This document shows positions 1-6,349 of a stretch of DNA of 8,938 nt, in pieces (within the stretch, counting starts at the first letter, position 1; each line of letters begins with the position of its first letter). The stretch spans positions 1 through 8,938 of the forward strand of contig MNXL01000063.1 of the NCBI GenBank assembly GCA_001871755.1. Reading direction: 5' to 3'. The DNA comes from Anaerolineae bacterium CG2_30_64_16 (GTDB lineage: Bacteria; Chloroflexota; Anaerolineae; CG2-30-64-16). The notes beneath the pieces are model-generated. The model was not told the DNA's origin, searched no databases, and worked only from the letters and a program-made list of their open reading frames with translations. Made by a program: the position numbers and the translations under genes.

Positions 1-76
1 CGGACCGGCGGGGAGCAGGAATCGTGGAGAAATTTATGCCCACGTGTACTAGCCTCAGTAAATCACGATTTGCTCT

Positions 77-97
77 CGCCCGATCCGGAATCGGGCG
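77..97. other. Perfect hairpin upstream of moxR
   Basis: The 8-bp arm CGCCCGAT pairs with ATCGGGCG around a 5-nt loop (CCGGA). It has no following T-run, so it is either a terminator-like stem of an upstream gene outside the window or a palindromic repeat. The rest of 1-161 shows no convincing gene. One frame stays open from the window edge to a TGA at 127-129, but it has no recognisable protein features. Confidence 0.4.
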
Positions 98-161
98 GGT
101 CCGTGACCGCCCAGAGCTTGATACTGTGATCTACTGAGCCTCATCACTCAGGAGTCATTTC

Positions 162-1127
162 ATGGAAAACCTCAGTGCCATCACGGCGCTGGCCGAGCGC
201 GTGGTCAACAACGTCGAGCACGTGATCATCGGCAAACGGCGCGAGGTGGAGATGACGCTGATCGCGCTGCTGTGCGAAGGGCATCTATTGATCGAGGATG
301 TGCCGGGGGTCGGCAAGACGATGCTGGCGCGCGCGATCGCCAAATCGGTCGGCTGCTCGTTCCGGCGTATCCAGTTCACCCCGGACATGCTGCCCAGCGA
401 TGTCACCGGTGTCTCGGTTTTCAACCAAAAGACGCGCGAGTTCGAGTTCCGGCCGGGACCGGTCATGGCCCAGATCGTGCTGGCCGACGAGATCAACCGG
501 GCCACCCCCAAAACCCAATCCGCGCTGTTGGAGGCGATGGAGGAGCGCCAGATCACCGTGGACGGGGTGACCTATCTCATGGAGCAACCGTTCCTGGTGC
601 TGGCGACGCAAAACCCCATCGAATATGAGGGCACCTTCCCGCTGCCCGAGGCGCAAATCGACCGGTTCATGATGCGGGTGAGCCTGGGCTATCCCTCCGA
701 GGCCGACGAGATGCGCATCCTGGAATCGCAACGGGAGCATCACCCGGTGCAGGACATCGGCCAGGTGGTGACGGCCGAGGAGTTGCTCGTCGCGCAGGCC
801 GCAGTGCGCCGAATCTACGCGGACGATCTGATCAAAGAGTACATCGTCGCGCTGGCCAGCGCCACCCGCCGCCACCCAGACATCTATCTGGGCGTCAGCC
901 CGCGCGGCAGCCTGGCCTTGTTCAAGACCTCCCGCGCCTACGCCGCGCTCCAGGAGCGCACCTACGTCATCCCGGACGACATCAAGGCGCTGCTGGAATC
1001 AACCTTTGCGCATCGCTTGATCATCAGCCCGTCGGCGCGCATCAAGAACGTCGAGGCCACCGTGGTCGTCGAACAGATCGCCGCGTCTGTGCCGGTGCCG
1101 GGAACGCGGGTGAGGGCCATACGGTGA
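162..1127 (+). CDS. MoxR-family AAA+ ATPase
   Basis: MoxR ATPases are cytoplasmic AAA+ chaperones that assemble or activate partner proteins, commonly DUF58/VWA-domain proteins. Seen here: Walker A GVGKT at residues 49-53 in the typical DVPGVGKT context, Walker B IVLADE at 105-110 followed by INRATPKTQSALLEAMEE, the sensor 1 region ATQNPIEYEGTFPLPEAQIDRF at about 148-169 (N151), and a sensor 2-like SPRGSLAL in the C-terminal lid. The length of 321 aa is normal. The ATG at 162 is chosen because AGGAG lies at 150-154, 7 nt upstream. The usual DUF58 neighbour does not follow; repeat DNA and pheS do. The stop codon at 1125-1127 is contributed by the first unit of a tandem repeat, so the last few residues (about VRAIR) may not be ancestral. 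The family assignment is firm; the partner and process are unknown. Confidence 0.95.
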   Translation: MENLSAITALAERVVNNVEHVIIGKRREVEMTLIALLCEGHLLIEDVPGVGKTMLARAIAKSVGCSFRRIQFTPDMLPSDVTGVSVFNQKTREFEFRPGPVMAQIVLADEINRATPKTQSALLEAMEERQITVDGVTYLMEQPFLVLATQNPIEYEGTFPLPEAQIDRFMMRVSLGYPSEADEMRILESQREHHPVQDIGQVVTAEELLVAQAAVRRIYADDLIKEYIVALASATRRHPDIYLGVSPRGSLALFKTSRAYAALQERTYVIPDDIKALLESTFAHRLIISPSARIKNVEATVVVEQIAASVPVPGTRVRAIR

Positions 1128-1173
1128 CAGGGTGACACGGTGACAGGGTGACACGGTGACGGGGTGATAGGGT
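1121..1173. repeat. 16-bp tandem repeat, three units
   Basis: The unit ACGGTGACAGGGTGAC occurs exactly at 1121-1136 and 1137-1152. A third copy at 1153-1168 has two substitutions, and a partial AGGGT follows. Each unit is itself two near-identical 8-mers (ACGGTGAC/AGGGTGAC), so the basic period is 8 bp, as in the octamer repeats elsewhere in the window. The array overlaps the moxR stop codon. Confidence 0.9.
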
Positions 1174-1201
1174 ACGACGAAGGGTGGGCGCGCCATCGAC
1201 G

Positions 1202-1217
1202 TGTCTACCAATCTACC
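1202..1217. repeat. AATCTACC octamer repeat, two units
   Basis: GTGTCTACC and AATCTACC are consecutive 8-bp-spaced units (1202-1209, 1210-1217). They belong to the same family as the units at 1394-1409 and the longer array inside pheT at 4002-4039. Confidence 0.6.
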
Positions 1218-1251
1218 AACGCTCATGTCTAGCATCGCGTAAGCGTCGCAC

Positions 1252-1280
1252 TTTACAAAATTGGCAACCTGGCGTATGAA
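1252..1280 (+). promoter_or_regulatory. Candidate pheST promoter
   Basis: TTTACA at 1252-1257 (5/6 match to a sigma-70 -35 box), a 17-nt spacer, then TATGAA at 1275-1280 (4/6 match to -10). It would give a leader of about 145 nt before pheS. This is pattern matching only. No attenuator or T-box that I can defend lies in the leader. Confidence 0.35.
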
Positions 1281-1393
1281 GGACCTAACCCGGACAAGCC
1301 GGAACCAAAAAGACGACAGCCGCCACTCCCAAAATCCTTGCACAAAAAACAAGAATTTCGGGGGTCAGGCACTAATACCCATACCCAATGCCC

Positions 1394-1409
1394 AATCTAC
1401 CAATCTACC
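1394..1409. repeat. AATCTACC octamer repeat before pheS
   Basis: Two exact AATCTACC units sit directly upstream of the pheS ribosome binding site. Read from the ATG at 1388 in the pheS frame they encode NLPIYQ, the same peptide that the related array encodes inside PheT. This is one reason to doubt that upstream start. Confidence 0.75.
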
Positions 1410-1432
1410 AGCCACCAGACGTTGGAGGTCTC

Positions 1433-2497
1433 ATGCACGAAGAGTTATCTCGATTACAGGCCGAGGCGTTGGCCGCGCTGGCGGACGCGGCGGACGCGGC
1501 CGGCCTCGAGGCCTGGCGCGTGCGCTATCTCGGGCGCAAAGGCGCTCTGACCGACACCATGAAACTGCTGGGCACGCTGCCGCGCGAGGCGCGGCCGGCC
1601 TACGGGCAGGCGGCCAACGAAGTCAAGAATGCGCTGGAGGCCGCGTTCGCCGAACGGCAGGAGGCGCTGAAGGCGGCCGCGTTGCAGGTCGAGCTGACCG
1701 GCGCCGCGCTCGATGTCACGCTGCCGGGTCGCCTGCCGGCGCTGGGCCACCTGCACATCACCACCCAGACCCTGCGCCAGTTCTACGCTATCTTCGCGGA
1801 GATGGGCTTCCAGGTGTACGACGCGCCGGACGTCGAGACGGACGAATACAACTTCGGGTTGCTCAATATGCCACCCTATCACCCGGCCCGCGACATGTGG
1901 GACACCTTCTGGGTCACCCAGGGCAGCCCCGATCTTTCGGAGAAACCGACTTCGGCCCGCGAGTTGGTGCTGCGCACGCACACCAGCCCTGGCCAGATTC
2001 GCGTCATGCGCGAGCGCTGCCCGGAGCCGATCCGCGTGATCCTGCCGGGCAAATGCTATCGCTACGAACAGATCACCGCCCGCTCCGAGCACCAGTTCTA
2101 CCAGGTGGAGGGGCTGGCGGTCGGCAAGGGCATCCGCCTGACCGATCTGGTCGGCACGTTGCAGCAGTTTGCCCGTCGCATGTACGGCGCGGGGCGGCGG
2201 CTGCGGGTGCGCGGCAGCTACTTCCCGTTCACCGAGCCCAGCATCGAGGCCGACATGGATTGCATCCTGTGCGGCGGCGAGGGGTGTGGCGTCTGCAAGT
2301 ACTCCGGCTGGCTGGAGATCGCCGGCGCAGGGATGGTCCACCCGACCGTGCTGCGCAACGGCGGCTACGACCCGGAGCTCTATAGCGGCTTCGCGTTCGG
2401 CTTCGGCGTCGAGCGTCCCGCCCTGATGAAATACGACATCCACGACATCCGGTATTTCTACGGGAACGATTTGCGGTTCTTGGGGCAGTTCGGATGA
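1433..2497 (+). CDS. pheS: Phenylalanyl-tRNA synthetase alpha subunit
   Basis: This is the catalytic alpha subunit of the (alpha-beta)2 enzyme that charges tRNA-Phe in the cytoplasm. The protein is 354 aa from the ATG at 1433, with GGAGGT at 1424-1429. An in-frame ATG at 1388 would add 15 residues made largely of repeat DNA, so I reject it. Seen: an N-terminal coiled-coil-type segment rich in Ala/Glu/Arg (about 1-90), class II catalytic motifs including HPARDMWDTFW and LRTHTSPGQIR, the motif 2 region RYEQITARSEHQFYQVEGL, SYFPFTEPSIEAD, the Phe/adenylate pocket GAGMVHP, and motif 3 GFAFGFGVER. Cysteines 277, 280, 285 and 288 (CxxC-x4-CxxC) form a zinc-ribbon insertion seen in some bacterial PheS proteins. 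The segment between WDTFW and LRTHTSP holds a SEKP peptide encoded by a repeat-like sequence. pheT starts 18 nt downstream. Confidence 0.97.
   Translation: MHEELSRLQAEALAALADAADAAGLEAWRVRYLGRKGALTDTMKLLGTLPREARPAYGQAANEVKNALEAAFAERQEALKAAALQVELTGAALDVTLPGRLPALGHLHITTQTLRQFYAIFAEMGFQVYDAPDVETDEYNFGLLNMPPYHPARDMWDTFWVTQGSPDLSEKPTSARELVLRTHTSPGQIRVMRERCPEPIRVILPGKCYRYEQITARSEHQFYQVEGLAVGKGIRLTDLVGTLQQFARRMYGAGRRLRVRGSYFPFTEPSIEADMDCILCGGEGCGVCKYSGWLEIAGAGMVHPTVLRNGGYDPELYSGFAFGFGVERPALMKYDIHDIRYFYGNDLRFLGQFG
1936..1952. repeat. Possible decayed half of the pheT palindrome
   Basis: Positions 1937-1947 share the 11-mer TCGGAGAAACC with the palindrome in pheT (3431-3441), in the same reading frame (SEKP in both proteins). 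The left arm here is degenerate, with about half of the positions still complementary. The host loop is variable in length among PheS proteins, so it could be an ordinary loop with a chance match. Confidence 0.35.
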
Positions 2498-2515
2498 GTA
2501 GACGGAGCGCGTACC

Positions 2516-5119
2516 ATGAAAATACCGTTGAGTTGGCTGAAAGACTACGTTGACATAACCATTTCACCAGCGGCCCTGGCCGAGCGGCTGACCCTGGCCG
2601 GGCTGGAGGTCGAGTCGGCGACCCAGATCGGTGAGCTGTGGGACCGGGACAAACTGTTCGTCGGGCGGATCCTGTCGGTTACCCAGCACCCGGATGCCGA
2701 CCGGCTGGTGCTGGCGCGGGTGGCGTACGGCGCGGCCGAACCGCTGACCGTGGTCACCGGCGCGCCCAACCTCTACCCCTTCGTGGGCCGGGACCTCAGC
2801 GGCGGCCACGGGCCGAAGGTCGCCTTCGCAGTGGCGGGCGCGCGGTTGGTGGACGGCCACAGCGCAGAGCGCCGCATCGCCAGGCTCAAGCCCGGCAAAA
2901 TCCGGGGCATCCAGTCCGCGGGGATGGTCTGCTCCGAGAAGGAGTTGGACCTCAGCGACGAGCACGAGGGGATCCTGATCCTGCCCGACGACGCGCCGGT
3001 GGGCGTGCCGCTGATCGACTACATGGGTGACACTGTGTTCACGTTCGATATCAAGGGCGCGTTCGGCCATCTCCAGTCGGTGGTCGGTATCGCTCGCGAG
3101 ATAGCCGCGCTGACCGACCAGCCGCTGCGCCGGGATGCGCTGACCATCCTCGACCGCCAGCCCGTGGCGATCGTGCCGGACGCCGACTTCACCGGCATCG
3201 TCATCGAGGACCCGGACCTGTGCCTGCGCTACTCCGCGGCCTTGATCGAGGGGCTGACGGTCAGCCCGTCACCGCTCTGGATGCAGCAACGCCTCCAGCG
3301 CGCCGGCATGCGGCCGATCAACAACGTGGTGGACGTCACCAACTACGTCATGCTCGAGCTGGGCCAGCCGCTGCACGCGTTCGACTACGACTTGCTGCGC
3401 GCCCGCGCGGGCACCCAGACACCAGGTTTCTCGGAGAAACCTGGTGTCTCGGACCGGCCGACCATCATCATGCGCCGCGCCCATCCGGGCGAACACCTGA
3501 CCACGCTCGACGACGTGGACCGGGCGCTGGACCCCGACATGCTGATGATCACCGACACGGCTGGCGCGATCGCGGTGGCCGGCGTCATGGGTGGCGCGGA
3601 CACCGAGGTGCACGACGACACGACGACCGTCTTGCTGGAATCGGCCAACTTCAACTTCCTGAGCATCCGCCGCACCAGCCAACTACTCAAGCTGAGCAGC
3701 GAGGCCGCCAGCCGCTTCGGCAAGCAGGTGGACCCGGAATTGACGGTGCGGGCGCTGGCGCGCGCCGGTCAACTGCTGGCGGAGCTGGCCGGCGGCACGG
3801 TGCGGCCCGTCTATGGCGATATATATCCCGGAAAGCCGGCGCCGCGGCAGATCGACCTGAATCCCGATTACGTCAACCGCATCCTGGGCATCGAGATCCC
3901 GGCGGCCGAGATGGTGCGGATTCTGGAGGCGTTGGAGTTTCAGGTAGATGGTAAATTGGTAAATTGGGACACTGGTAAATTGGGCAGTCGGCAAGATGGT
4001 GAATCTACCAATCTACCAATCTATCAATCTACCAATCTGTTCGTCACTGTACCAAGTCACCGCCAAGACGTCAACATCCCGGCGGACCTGGCCGAGGAGA
4101 TCGGCCGCGTCTACGGCTACGACCGGTTGCCGATCACGTTGATGGAGGATGAATTGCCGCCACAGCGCCGCAACGTCGCGCTGGAGGGCGAGGAGAAGGT
4201 GCGCGACATCCTGGTCGGCGCCGGGCTGGATGAGGTCATCACCTACTCGATGATCAATATCGTGGACGAGGGGCGCTTGCGCGCGGACAAAGCCACGCCA
4301 GACCCGGCAGACTACGTGCACGTGCTCAACCCGCTGACCGTCGATCGCGCGCACCTGCGCCGGACCTTGTTGCCGGGGCTGCTCAACACCGCGCGCGCCA
4401 ACCTGCGCTTCCTGGATCGCGTCGCCATCTTCGAGGTTGGCCGCGTCTTCACCCCGCGGCCGGGGGAGACGTTGCCCGCAGAGCCGCGGCGGCTGGCCGC
4501 GCTGCTGGTCGGCCCGCGCGAGCCCACCACCTGGCTGGCGCACGACAACGAACCGCTCGGCTTCTTCGACCTGAAGGGGATCGTCGAGGCGCTGATCGGC
4601 CGCCTGAGCCTGCCGGACGTGACCTGGGAGCGCGGCGAGCATCCGGCCATGCATCCCGGTCGCACTGCTCGTCTCTCAGTGGCGGGGGCCGAAGTCGGCG
4701 CGGTGGGCGAACTGCATCCGATCGTGCGCGCCGCGTTCGACCTCCCGGAGGAGACGCCGGTGGCCGTGCTGGAGCTGGGTCTGGATGCCTTGCTGGCGCC
4801 CTGGGGCGCGGCCATTCCGATGACCGACATCTCGACCCAGCCGGCCGTGTACGAAGATCTGGCGGTGGTGGTCGATGAGGGGATCCCGGCCATCCAGGTG
4901 GCCGCGCTGATCCGCCAGACCGGCGGCAAACAGTTGGCCGACGTCCAACTGTTCGACATCTACCGCGGCAAGCAGATCCCGGCCGGCAAGAAGTCGCTGG
5001 CCTACGCGCTCACCTTCCAGGCCGCCGACCGCACGTTGACCGACCAGGACACGAGCAAGCTGCGCGCCAGGATCGTCAGGCGGTTGGAGCAGGAGCTCGG
5101 CGCGACTCTGCGCGCGTAG
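2516..5119 (+). CDS. pheT: Phenylalanyl-tRNA synthetase beta subunit
   Basis: The beta subunit binds tRNA-Phe and edits mischarged Tyr-tRNA-Phe. At 867 aa it is longer than the usual roughly 780-800. Domains in order: an N-terminal segment (MKIPLSWLKDYV), an EMAP-II-like tRNA-binding domain (about 40-155, ending in IRGIQSAGMVCSEKEL), the B3/B4 editing domain (about 210-390, with SPLWMQQRLQRAGMRPINNVVDVTNYVMLE), the B5 domain (about 400-540), a catalytic-like core (about 550-760), and an FDX-ACB anticodon-binding domain (about 770-867, PAVYEDLAVVVDEGIPA). GGAG at 2504-2507 is 8 nt before the ATG. Two in-frame repeat insertions account for most of the excess length: residues about 301-313 (palindrome) and 479-508 (8-bp array). 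Where many PheT proteins have a TPNRPDCLS-type motif this one reads KGAFGHLQS (about 180-188). All domains stay in frame, so the protein is probably functional. Confidence 0.97.
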   Translation: MKIPLSWLKDYVDITISPAALAERLTLAGLEVESATQIGELWDRDKLFVGRILSVTQHPDADRLVLARVAYGAAEPLTVVTGAPNLYPFVGRDLSGGHGPKVAFAVAGARLVDGHSAERRIARLKPGKIRGIQSAGMVCSEKELDLSDEHEGILILPDDAPVGVPLIDYMGDTVFTFDIKGAFGHLQSVVGIAREIAALTDQPLRRDALTILDRQPVAIVPDADFTGIVIEDPDLCLRYSAALIEGLTVSPSPLWMQQRLQRAGMRPINNVVDVTNYVMLELGQPLHAFDYDLLRARAGTQTPGFSEKPGVSDRPTIIMRRAHPGEHLTTLDDVDRALDPDMLMITDTAGAIAVAGVMGGADTEVHDDTTTVLLESANFNFLSIRRTSQLLKLSSEAASRFGKQVDPELTVRALARAGQLLAELAGGTVRPVYGDIYPGKPAPRQIDLNPDYVNRILGIEIPAAEMVRILEALEFQVDGKLVNWDTGKLGSRQDGESTNLPIYQSTNLFVTVPSHRQDVNIPADLAEEIGRVYGYDRLPITLMEDELPPQRRNVALEGEEKVRDILVGAGLDEVITYSMINIVDEGRLRADKATPDPADYVHVLNPLTVDRAHLRRTLLPGLLNTARANLRFLDRVAIFEVGRVFTPRPGETLPAEPRRLAALLVGPREPTTWLAHDNEPLGFFDLKGIVEALIGRLSLPDVTWERGEHPAMHPGRTARLSVAGAEVGAVGELHPIVRAAFDLPEETPVAVLELGLDALLAPWGAAIPMTDISTQPAVYEDLAVVVDEGIPAIQVAALIRQTGGKQLADVQLFDIYRGKQIPAGKKSLAYALTFQAADRTLTDQDTSKLRARIVRRLEQELGATLRA
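3417..3449. repeat. 33-nt perfect palindrome inside pheT
   Basis: The left arm AGACACCAGGTTTCTC (3417-3432) is exactly repeated in reverse complement at 3434-3449 around a single G. It encodes roughly QTPGFSEKPGVS in PheT, between AFDYD and the IIMRRA strand, where Thermus PheT (from memory) has only about seven residues. The length and perfect symmetry in a coding region point to an inserted palindromic repeat element rather than chance. Confidence 0.9.
3950..4039. repeat. 90-bp octamer array inside pheT, orientation flips midway
   Basis: Positions 3950-4005 run in strict 8-bp register as units starting GG (GGTAAATT at 3950, 3958 and 3974, with variants GGGACACT, GGGCAGTC, GGCAAGAT and GGTGAATC between and after). 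From 4002 the register continues as AATCTACC (4002, 4010, 4026; AATCTATC at 4018; partial 4034-4039). The right half is close to the reverse complement of the left, so the block can fold. It is 90 bp, exactly 30 codons, and encodes PheT residues 479-508 including STNLPIYQSTNL, just before the conserved VTVPSHRQDV strand of the B5 domain. Confidence 0.88.
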
Positions 5120-5136
5120 ACGCGGCACAGCACATT

Positions 5137-5197
5137 GCGGGATCTGCCTGACCCGCCGTGTCTGCAAGCTCAACCGCCCCGGGAGCATCCGGGGCGG
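5137..5197 (+). terminator. Hairpins after pheT, likely terminator
   Basis: Two stems follow the pheT stop: GCGGG/CCCGC (5137-5141 with 5152-5156), then a strong 9-bp GC stem CCGCCCCGG (5174-5182) with CCGGGGCGG (5189-5197) around GAGCAT. A weaker AACAAC/GTTGTT pairing follows. There is no T-run, so intrinsic termination is uncertain, but the position between pheT and a new promoter fits. The rest of 5120-5310 holds no gene I can support. Confidence 0.5.
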
Positions 5198-5310
5198 AAC
5201 AACCTGCCGGCCCGTTGTTGATCCGAATATACCGCGGTCGTGTTCAGAAGTTGTCCGTCCTGCATTCAGGATTTGTTTGGGATTCCGGGTTCGCGCGCCG
5301 TCTGGGTCAG

Positions 5311-5339
5311 TTGACGGCCCTGCCTCACCGTGCTAGAAT
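5311..5339 (+). promoter_or_regulatory. Promoter repeat copy 1, drives TA pair 1
   Basis: TTGACG (5311-5316), 17-nt spacer, TAGAAT (5334-5339). It ends about 50 nt before antitoxin 1. The spacer end GTGC, the downstream TGTGTCAG and the upstream CGCGCGCCGTCT are shared with the other copies in this island, so this is one member of a repeat family. Confidence 0.75.
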
Positions 5340-5342
5340 CTG

Positions 5343-5355
5343 TGTCAGACTGACA
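5343..5355. promoter_or_regulatory. Candidate operator palindrome TGTCAG-A-CTGACA
   Basis: Perfect 6-bp arms lie around one A just downstream of the -10 box, overlapping the expected transcription start. TA operons are usually repressed by their own antitoxin-toxin complex, and this placement suits such an operator. The left TGTCAG is part of the conserved repeat while the right arm is specific to this copy. No binding evidence is available from sequence alone. Confidence 0.4.
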
Positions 5356-5390
5356 TAGGACGCTTGAATGGTTGCTGTGAGAGGTGTGCC

Positions 5391-5657
5391 ATGGACACAA
5401 CCATTGTCGTAAGAACCAACATCCTTCCAGATCGAAGTGTGCGTATCCGCGTACCGGAGAGCGTTCCGCTTGGGCTGGCGGACATCACCGTGGTGATTAC
5501 GCCCGAACAGCAAAGCGCCCGTGAGCCTGCCGGTACAGCTGCTGAACTGGCTCGCTCGCCGCTCTTTGGCCTCTGGGCCGATCGGACCGACATCGTAGAC
5601 AGCGTGACCTACGCCCGCGAGTTGCGCGCCCAGGCCGAGAGACGCAGCCGTGACTAG
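5391..5657 (+). CDS. VapB-like antitoxin 1
   Basis: An 88-aa protein predicted to neutralise the PIN toxin encoded immediately downstream and to repress its own promoter. The ATG at 5391 is chosen because GAGAGG lies 6 nt upstream (5379-5384). An upstream in-frame start would add nine residues across the ribosome binding site. The N-terminal half (about 1-40) is beta-rich, with ILPDRSVRIRVPESVPLGLADITVVITP, a pattern of small antitoxins that have no DNA-binding fold I can name with certainty. The C-terminal half carries FGLWADRTDIVDS (59-71) and then a helix (TYARELRAQAERR), the toxin-binding part by analogy; antitoxin 2 has nearly the same motif. The end overlaps toxin 1 by 8 nt. The role is inferred from context and the motif. 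Confidence 0.8.
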   Translation: MDTTIVVRTNILPDRSVRIRVPESVPLGLADITVVITPEQQSAREPAGTAAELARSPLFGLWADRTDIVDSVTYARELRAQAERRSRD

Positions 5658-6057
5658 GCCAGACCTGGTGTTGGACAGCGACGTCCTCATCGAAATCCTG
5701 CGTGGTCGCCCCAACGCCGGCCAATGGCTCAACAGCCTGGGCAGCCAGGCCGTCGGCATCTCGGTGCTGACACGAATGGAAATCCTCCAGGGCGCGCGCA
5801 ACCGGCAAGAACAGACGACTTTGATTGCCCAACTCAACCACTACGAACTGGTGCTTCTCGATGCCGGTGATGCGATCCAGGCGCTCAGGTGGTTCGAGAC
5901 CTACCATTTAAGCTATGGTGTAGGCATCATGGACTGCCTGATTGCAGCTTCGGCGTTGCGGATCGGCCAGCCGTTCTACACGTTCAATGTCAGGCACTAT
6001 CGTTCCTTCACCGCTCTGCAGGCTCAGGAGCCATACAGCCGAGGAACGATCCCCTGA
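5650..6057 (+). CDS. PIN-domain toxin 1 (VapC family)
   Basis: A 135-aa PIN-domain protein. VapC toxins are metal-dependent ribonucleases that cut tRNA or rRNA and arrest growth unless bound by the antitoxin. Seen: LDSDVLIEIL with acidic residues D9 and D11, ISVLTRMEILQGAR with E44, GIMDCLIAASAL with D95, and FNVRHY with N113. These match the PIN catalytic acid pattern. The start is GTG at 5650, translationally coupled to antitoxin 1 through an 8-nt overlap (GTGACTAG). The length is normal for the family. An XRE-gene fragment follows within 8 nt of the stop, so the extreme C-terminus (SRGTIP) may lie at a recombination joint. The RNA target cannot be read from the sequence. Confidence 0.9.
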   Translation: MTRPDLVLDSDVLIEILRGRPNAGQWLNSLGSQAVGISVLTRMEILQGARNRQEQTTLIAQLNHYELVLLDAGDAIQALRWFETYHLSYGVGIMDCLIAASALRIGQPFYTFNVRHYRSFTALQAQEPYSRGTIP

Positions 6058-6064
6058 TGGAGGA

Positions 6065-6136
6065 GTTCTGGGCGGCGAGTTGCGGGTGACCGTGGCGCCA
6101 CGTGCATCGCTTGCCAGCGGGTCGCTGGCAACCTGA
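6065..6136 (+). pseudogene. 3'-end fragment of an XRE (HigA-like) gene
   Basis: These 72 nt match the last 72 nt of the XRE gene at 7857-7928 with only scattered changes. In frame they encode VLGGELRVTVAP, then RASLASGSLAT and a stop, against VLGGELRVSVAP, then REPLASAMLAT and a stop in the other copy. There is no start codon and no helix-turn-helix upstream; the match begins abruptly just after the toxin 1 stop. It is a relic left by deletion or recombination. Confidence 0.85.
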
Positions 6137-6160
6137 CTGAGCGGAGGTGGGGGAATAGTC

Positions 6161-6271
6161 GGATCGCGAAGCCACGAAGCCCATCGAAGACGCGAAGGGT
6201 ACCCGTCGCGGCGCGAACCTTCGTGGGCTTCGTGCTTTGCATCTTCGCGTCGCTTCGCGACTTCGCGATCC
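6161..6271. repeat. CGAAG-rich inverted-repeat element A
   Basis: The element is bounded by perfect 11-bp terminal inverted repeats, GGATCGCGAAG (6161-6171) and CTTCGCGATCC (6261-6271). Inside are many CGAAG words on the left and CTTCG words on the right, giving an imperfect long hairpin of 111 bp. Element B at 7944-8079 is related. Apparent reading frames here, such as the minus-strand stretch rich in Lys/Arg/Ser, are read-through of the repeat and not genes. Confidence 0.85.
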
Positions 6272-6285
6272 ACGCCGCCATCGAA

Positions 6286-6314
6286 TTGACGCCCCATCCC
6301 CCAAGTGCTACAAT
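6286..6314 (+). promoter_or_regulatory. Promoter repeat copy 2, drives TA pair 2
   Basis: TTGACG (6286-6291), 17-nt spacer CCCCATCCCCCAAGTGC, TACAAT (6309-6314), then CCGTGCCAG. The spacer is identical to that of the orphan copy at 8093. It ends 35 nt before the GTG start of antitoxin 2. Confidence 0.8.
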
Positions 6315-6349
6315 CCGTGCCAGATCAGCGTATTCTGAGAGGTGTTACC

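Larger units (their letters stand above)
1128..1432. other. Gene-free spacer, moxR to pheS
   Basis: This 305-bp spacer holds the end of the GGTGACAG tandem repeat, two pairs of AATCTACC-type octamers (1202-1217 and 1394-1409), a candidate pheST promoter (1252-1280), an A-rich stretch near 1338-1352 and the pheS ribosome binding site. I see no convincing coding frame. The open frames across it are shadows or read the repeats. Confidence 0.7.

Noticed and set aside
1..129. Frame open from the window edge to a TGA at 127-129
   Set aside because: It is only 42 codons, contains the hairpin at 77-97 and shows no family features. It could be the tail of an upstream gene but cannot be supported.
1169..1190. 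AGGGTGGGCGCGCC resembles the T-box antiterminator core AGGGTGGNACCGCG, ahead of pheS
   Set aside because: Only the first part matches, no stem I or specifier loop is visible upstream where the moxR end and tandem repeats lie, and the candidate pheST promoter is downstream of it.
1261..2385. Long plus-strand frame overlapping pheS in another phase
   Set aside because: It is an Arg/Gly/Ala-rich shadow of the GC-rich pheS gene, which has clear family motifs in its own frame.
1454..2443. Long minus-strand frame opposite pheS
   Set aside because: It is antisense to a well-supported gene and shows the usual composition of a high-GC shadow frame.
3950..4039. CRISPR array
   Set aside because: The units are 8 bp with no spacers, and no cas genes are present.
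6008..6304. Minus-strand open frames over the CGAAG element A
   Set aside because: They are translations of the inverted repeat, rich in Lys/Arg/Ser, with no motif or ribosome binding site. The same kind of frames appears over element B.
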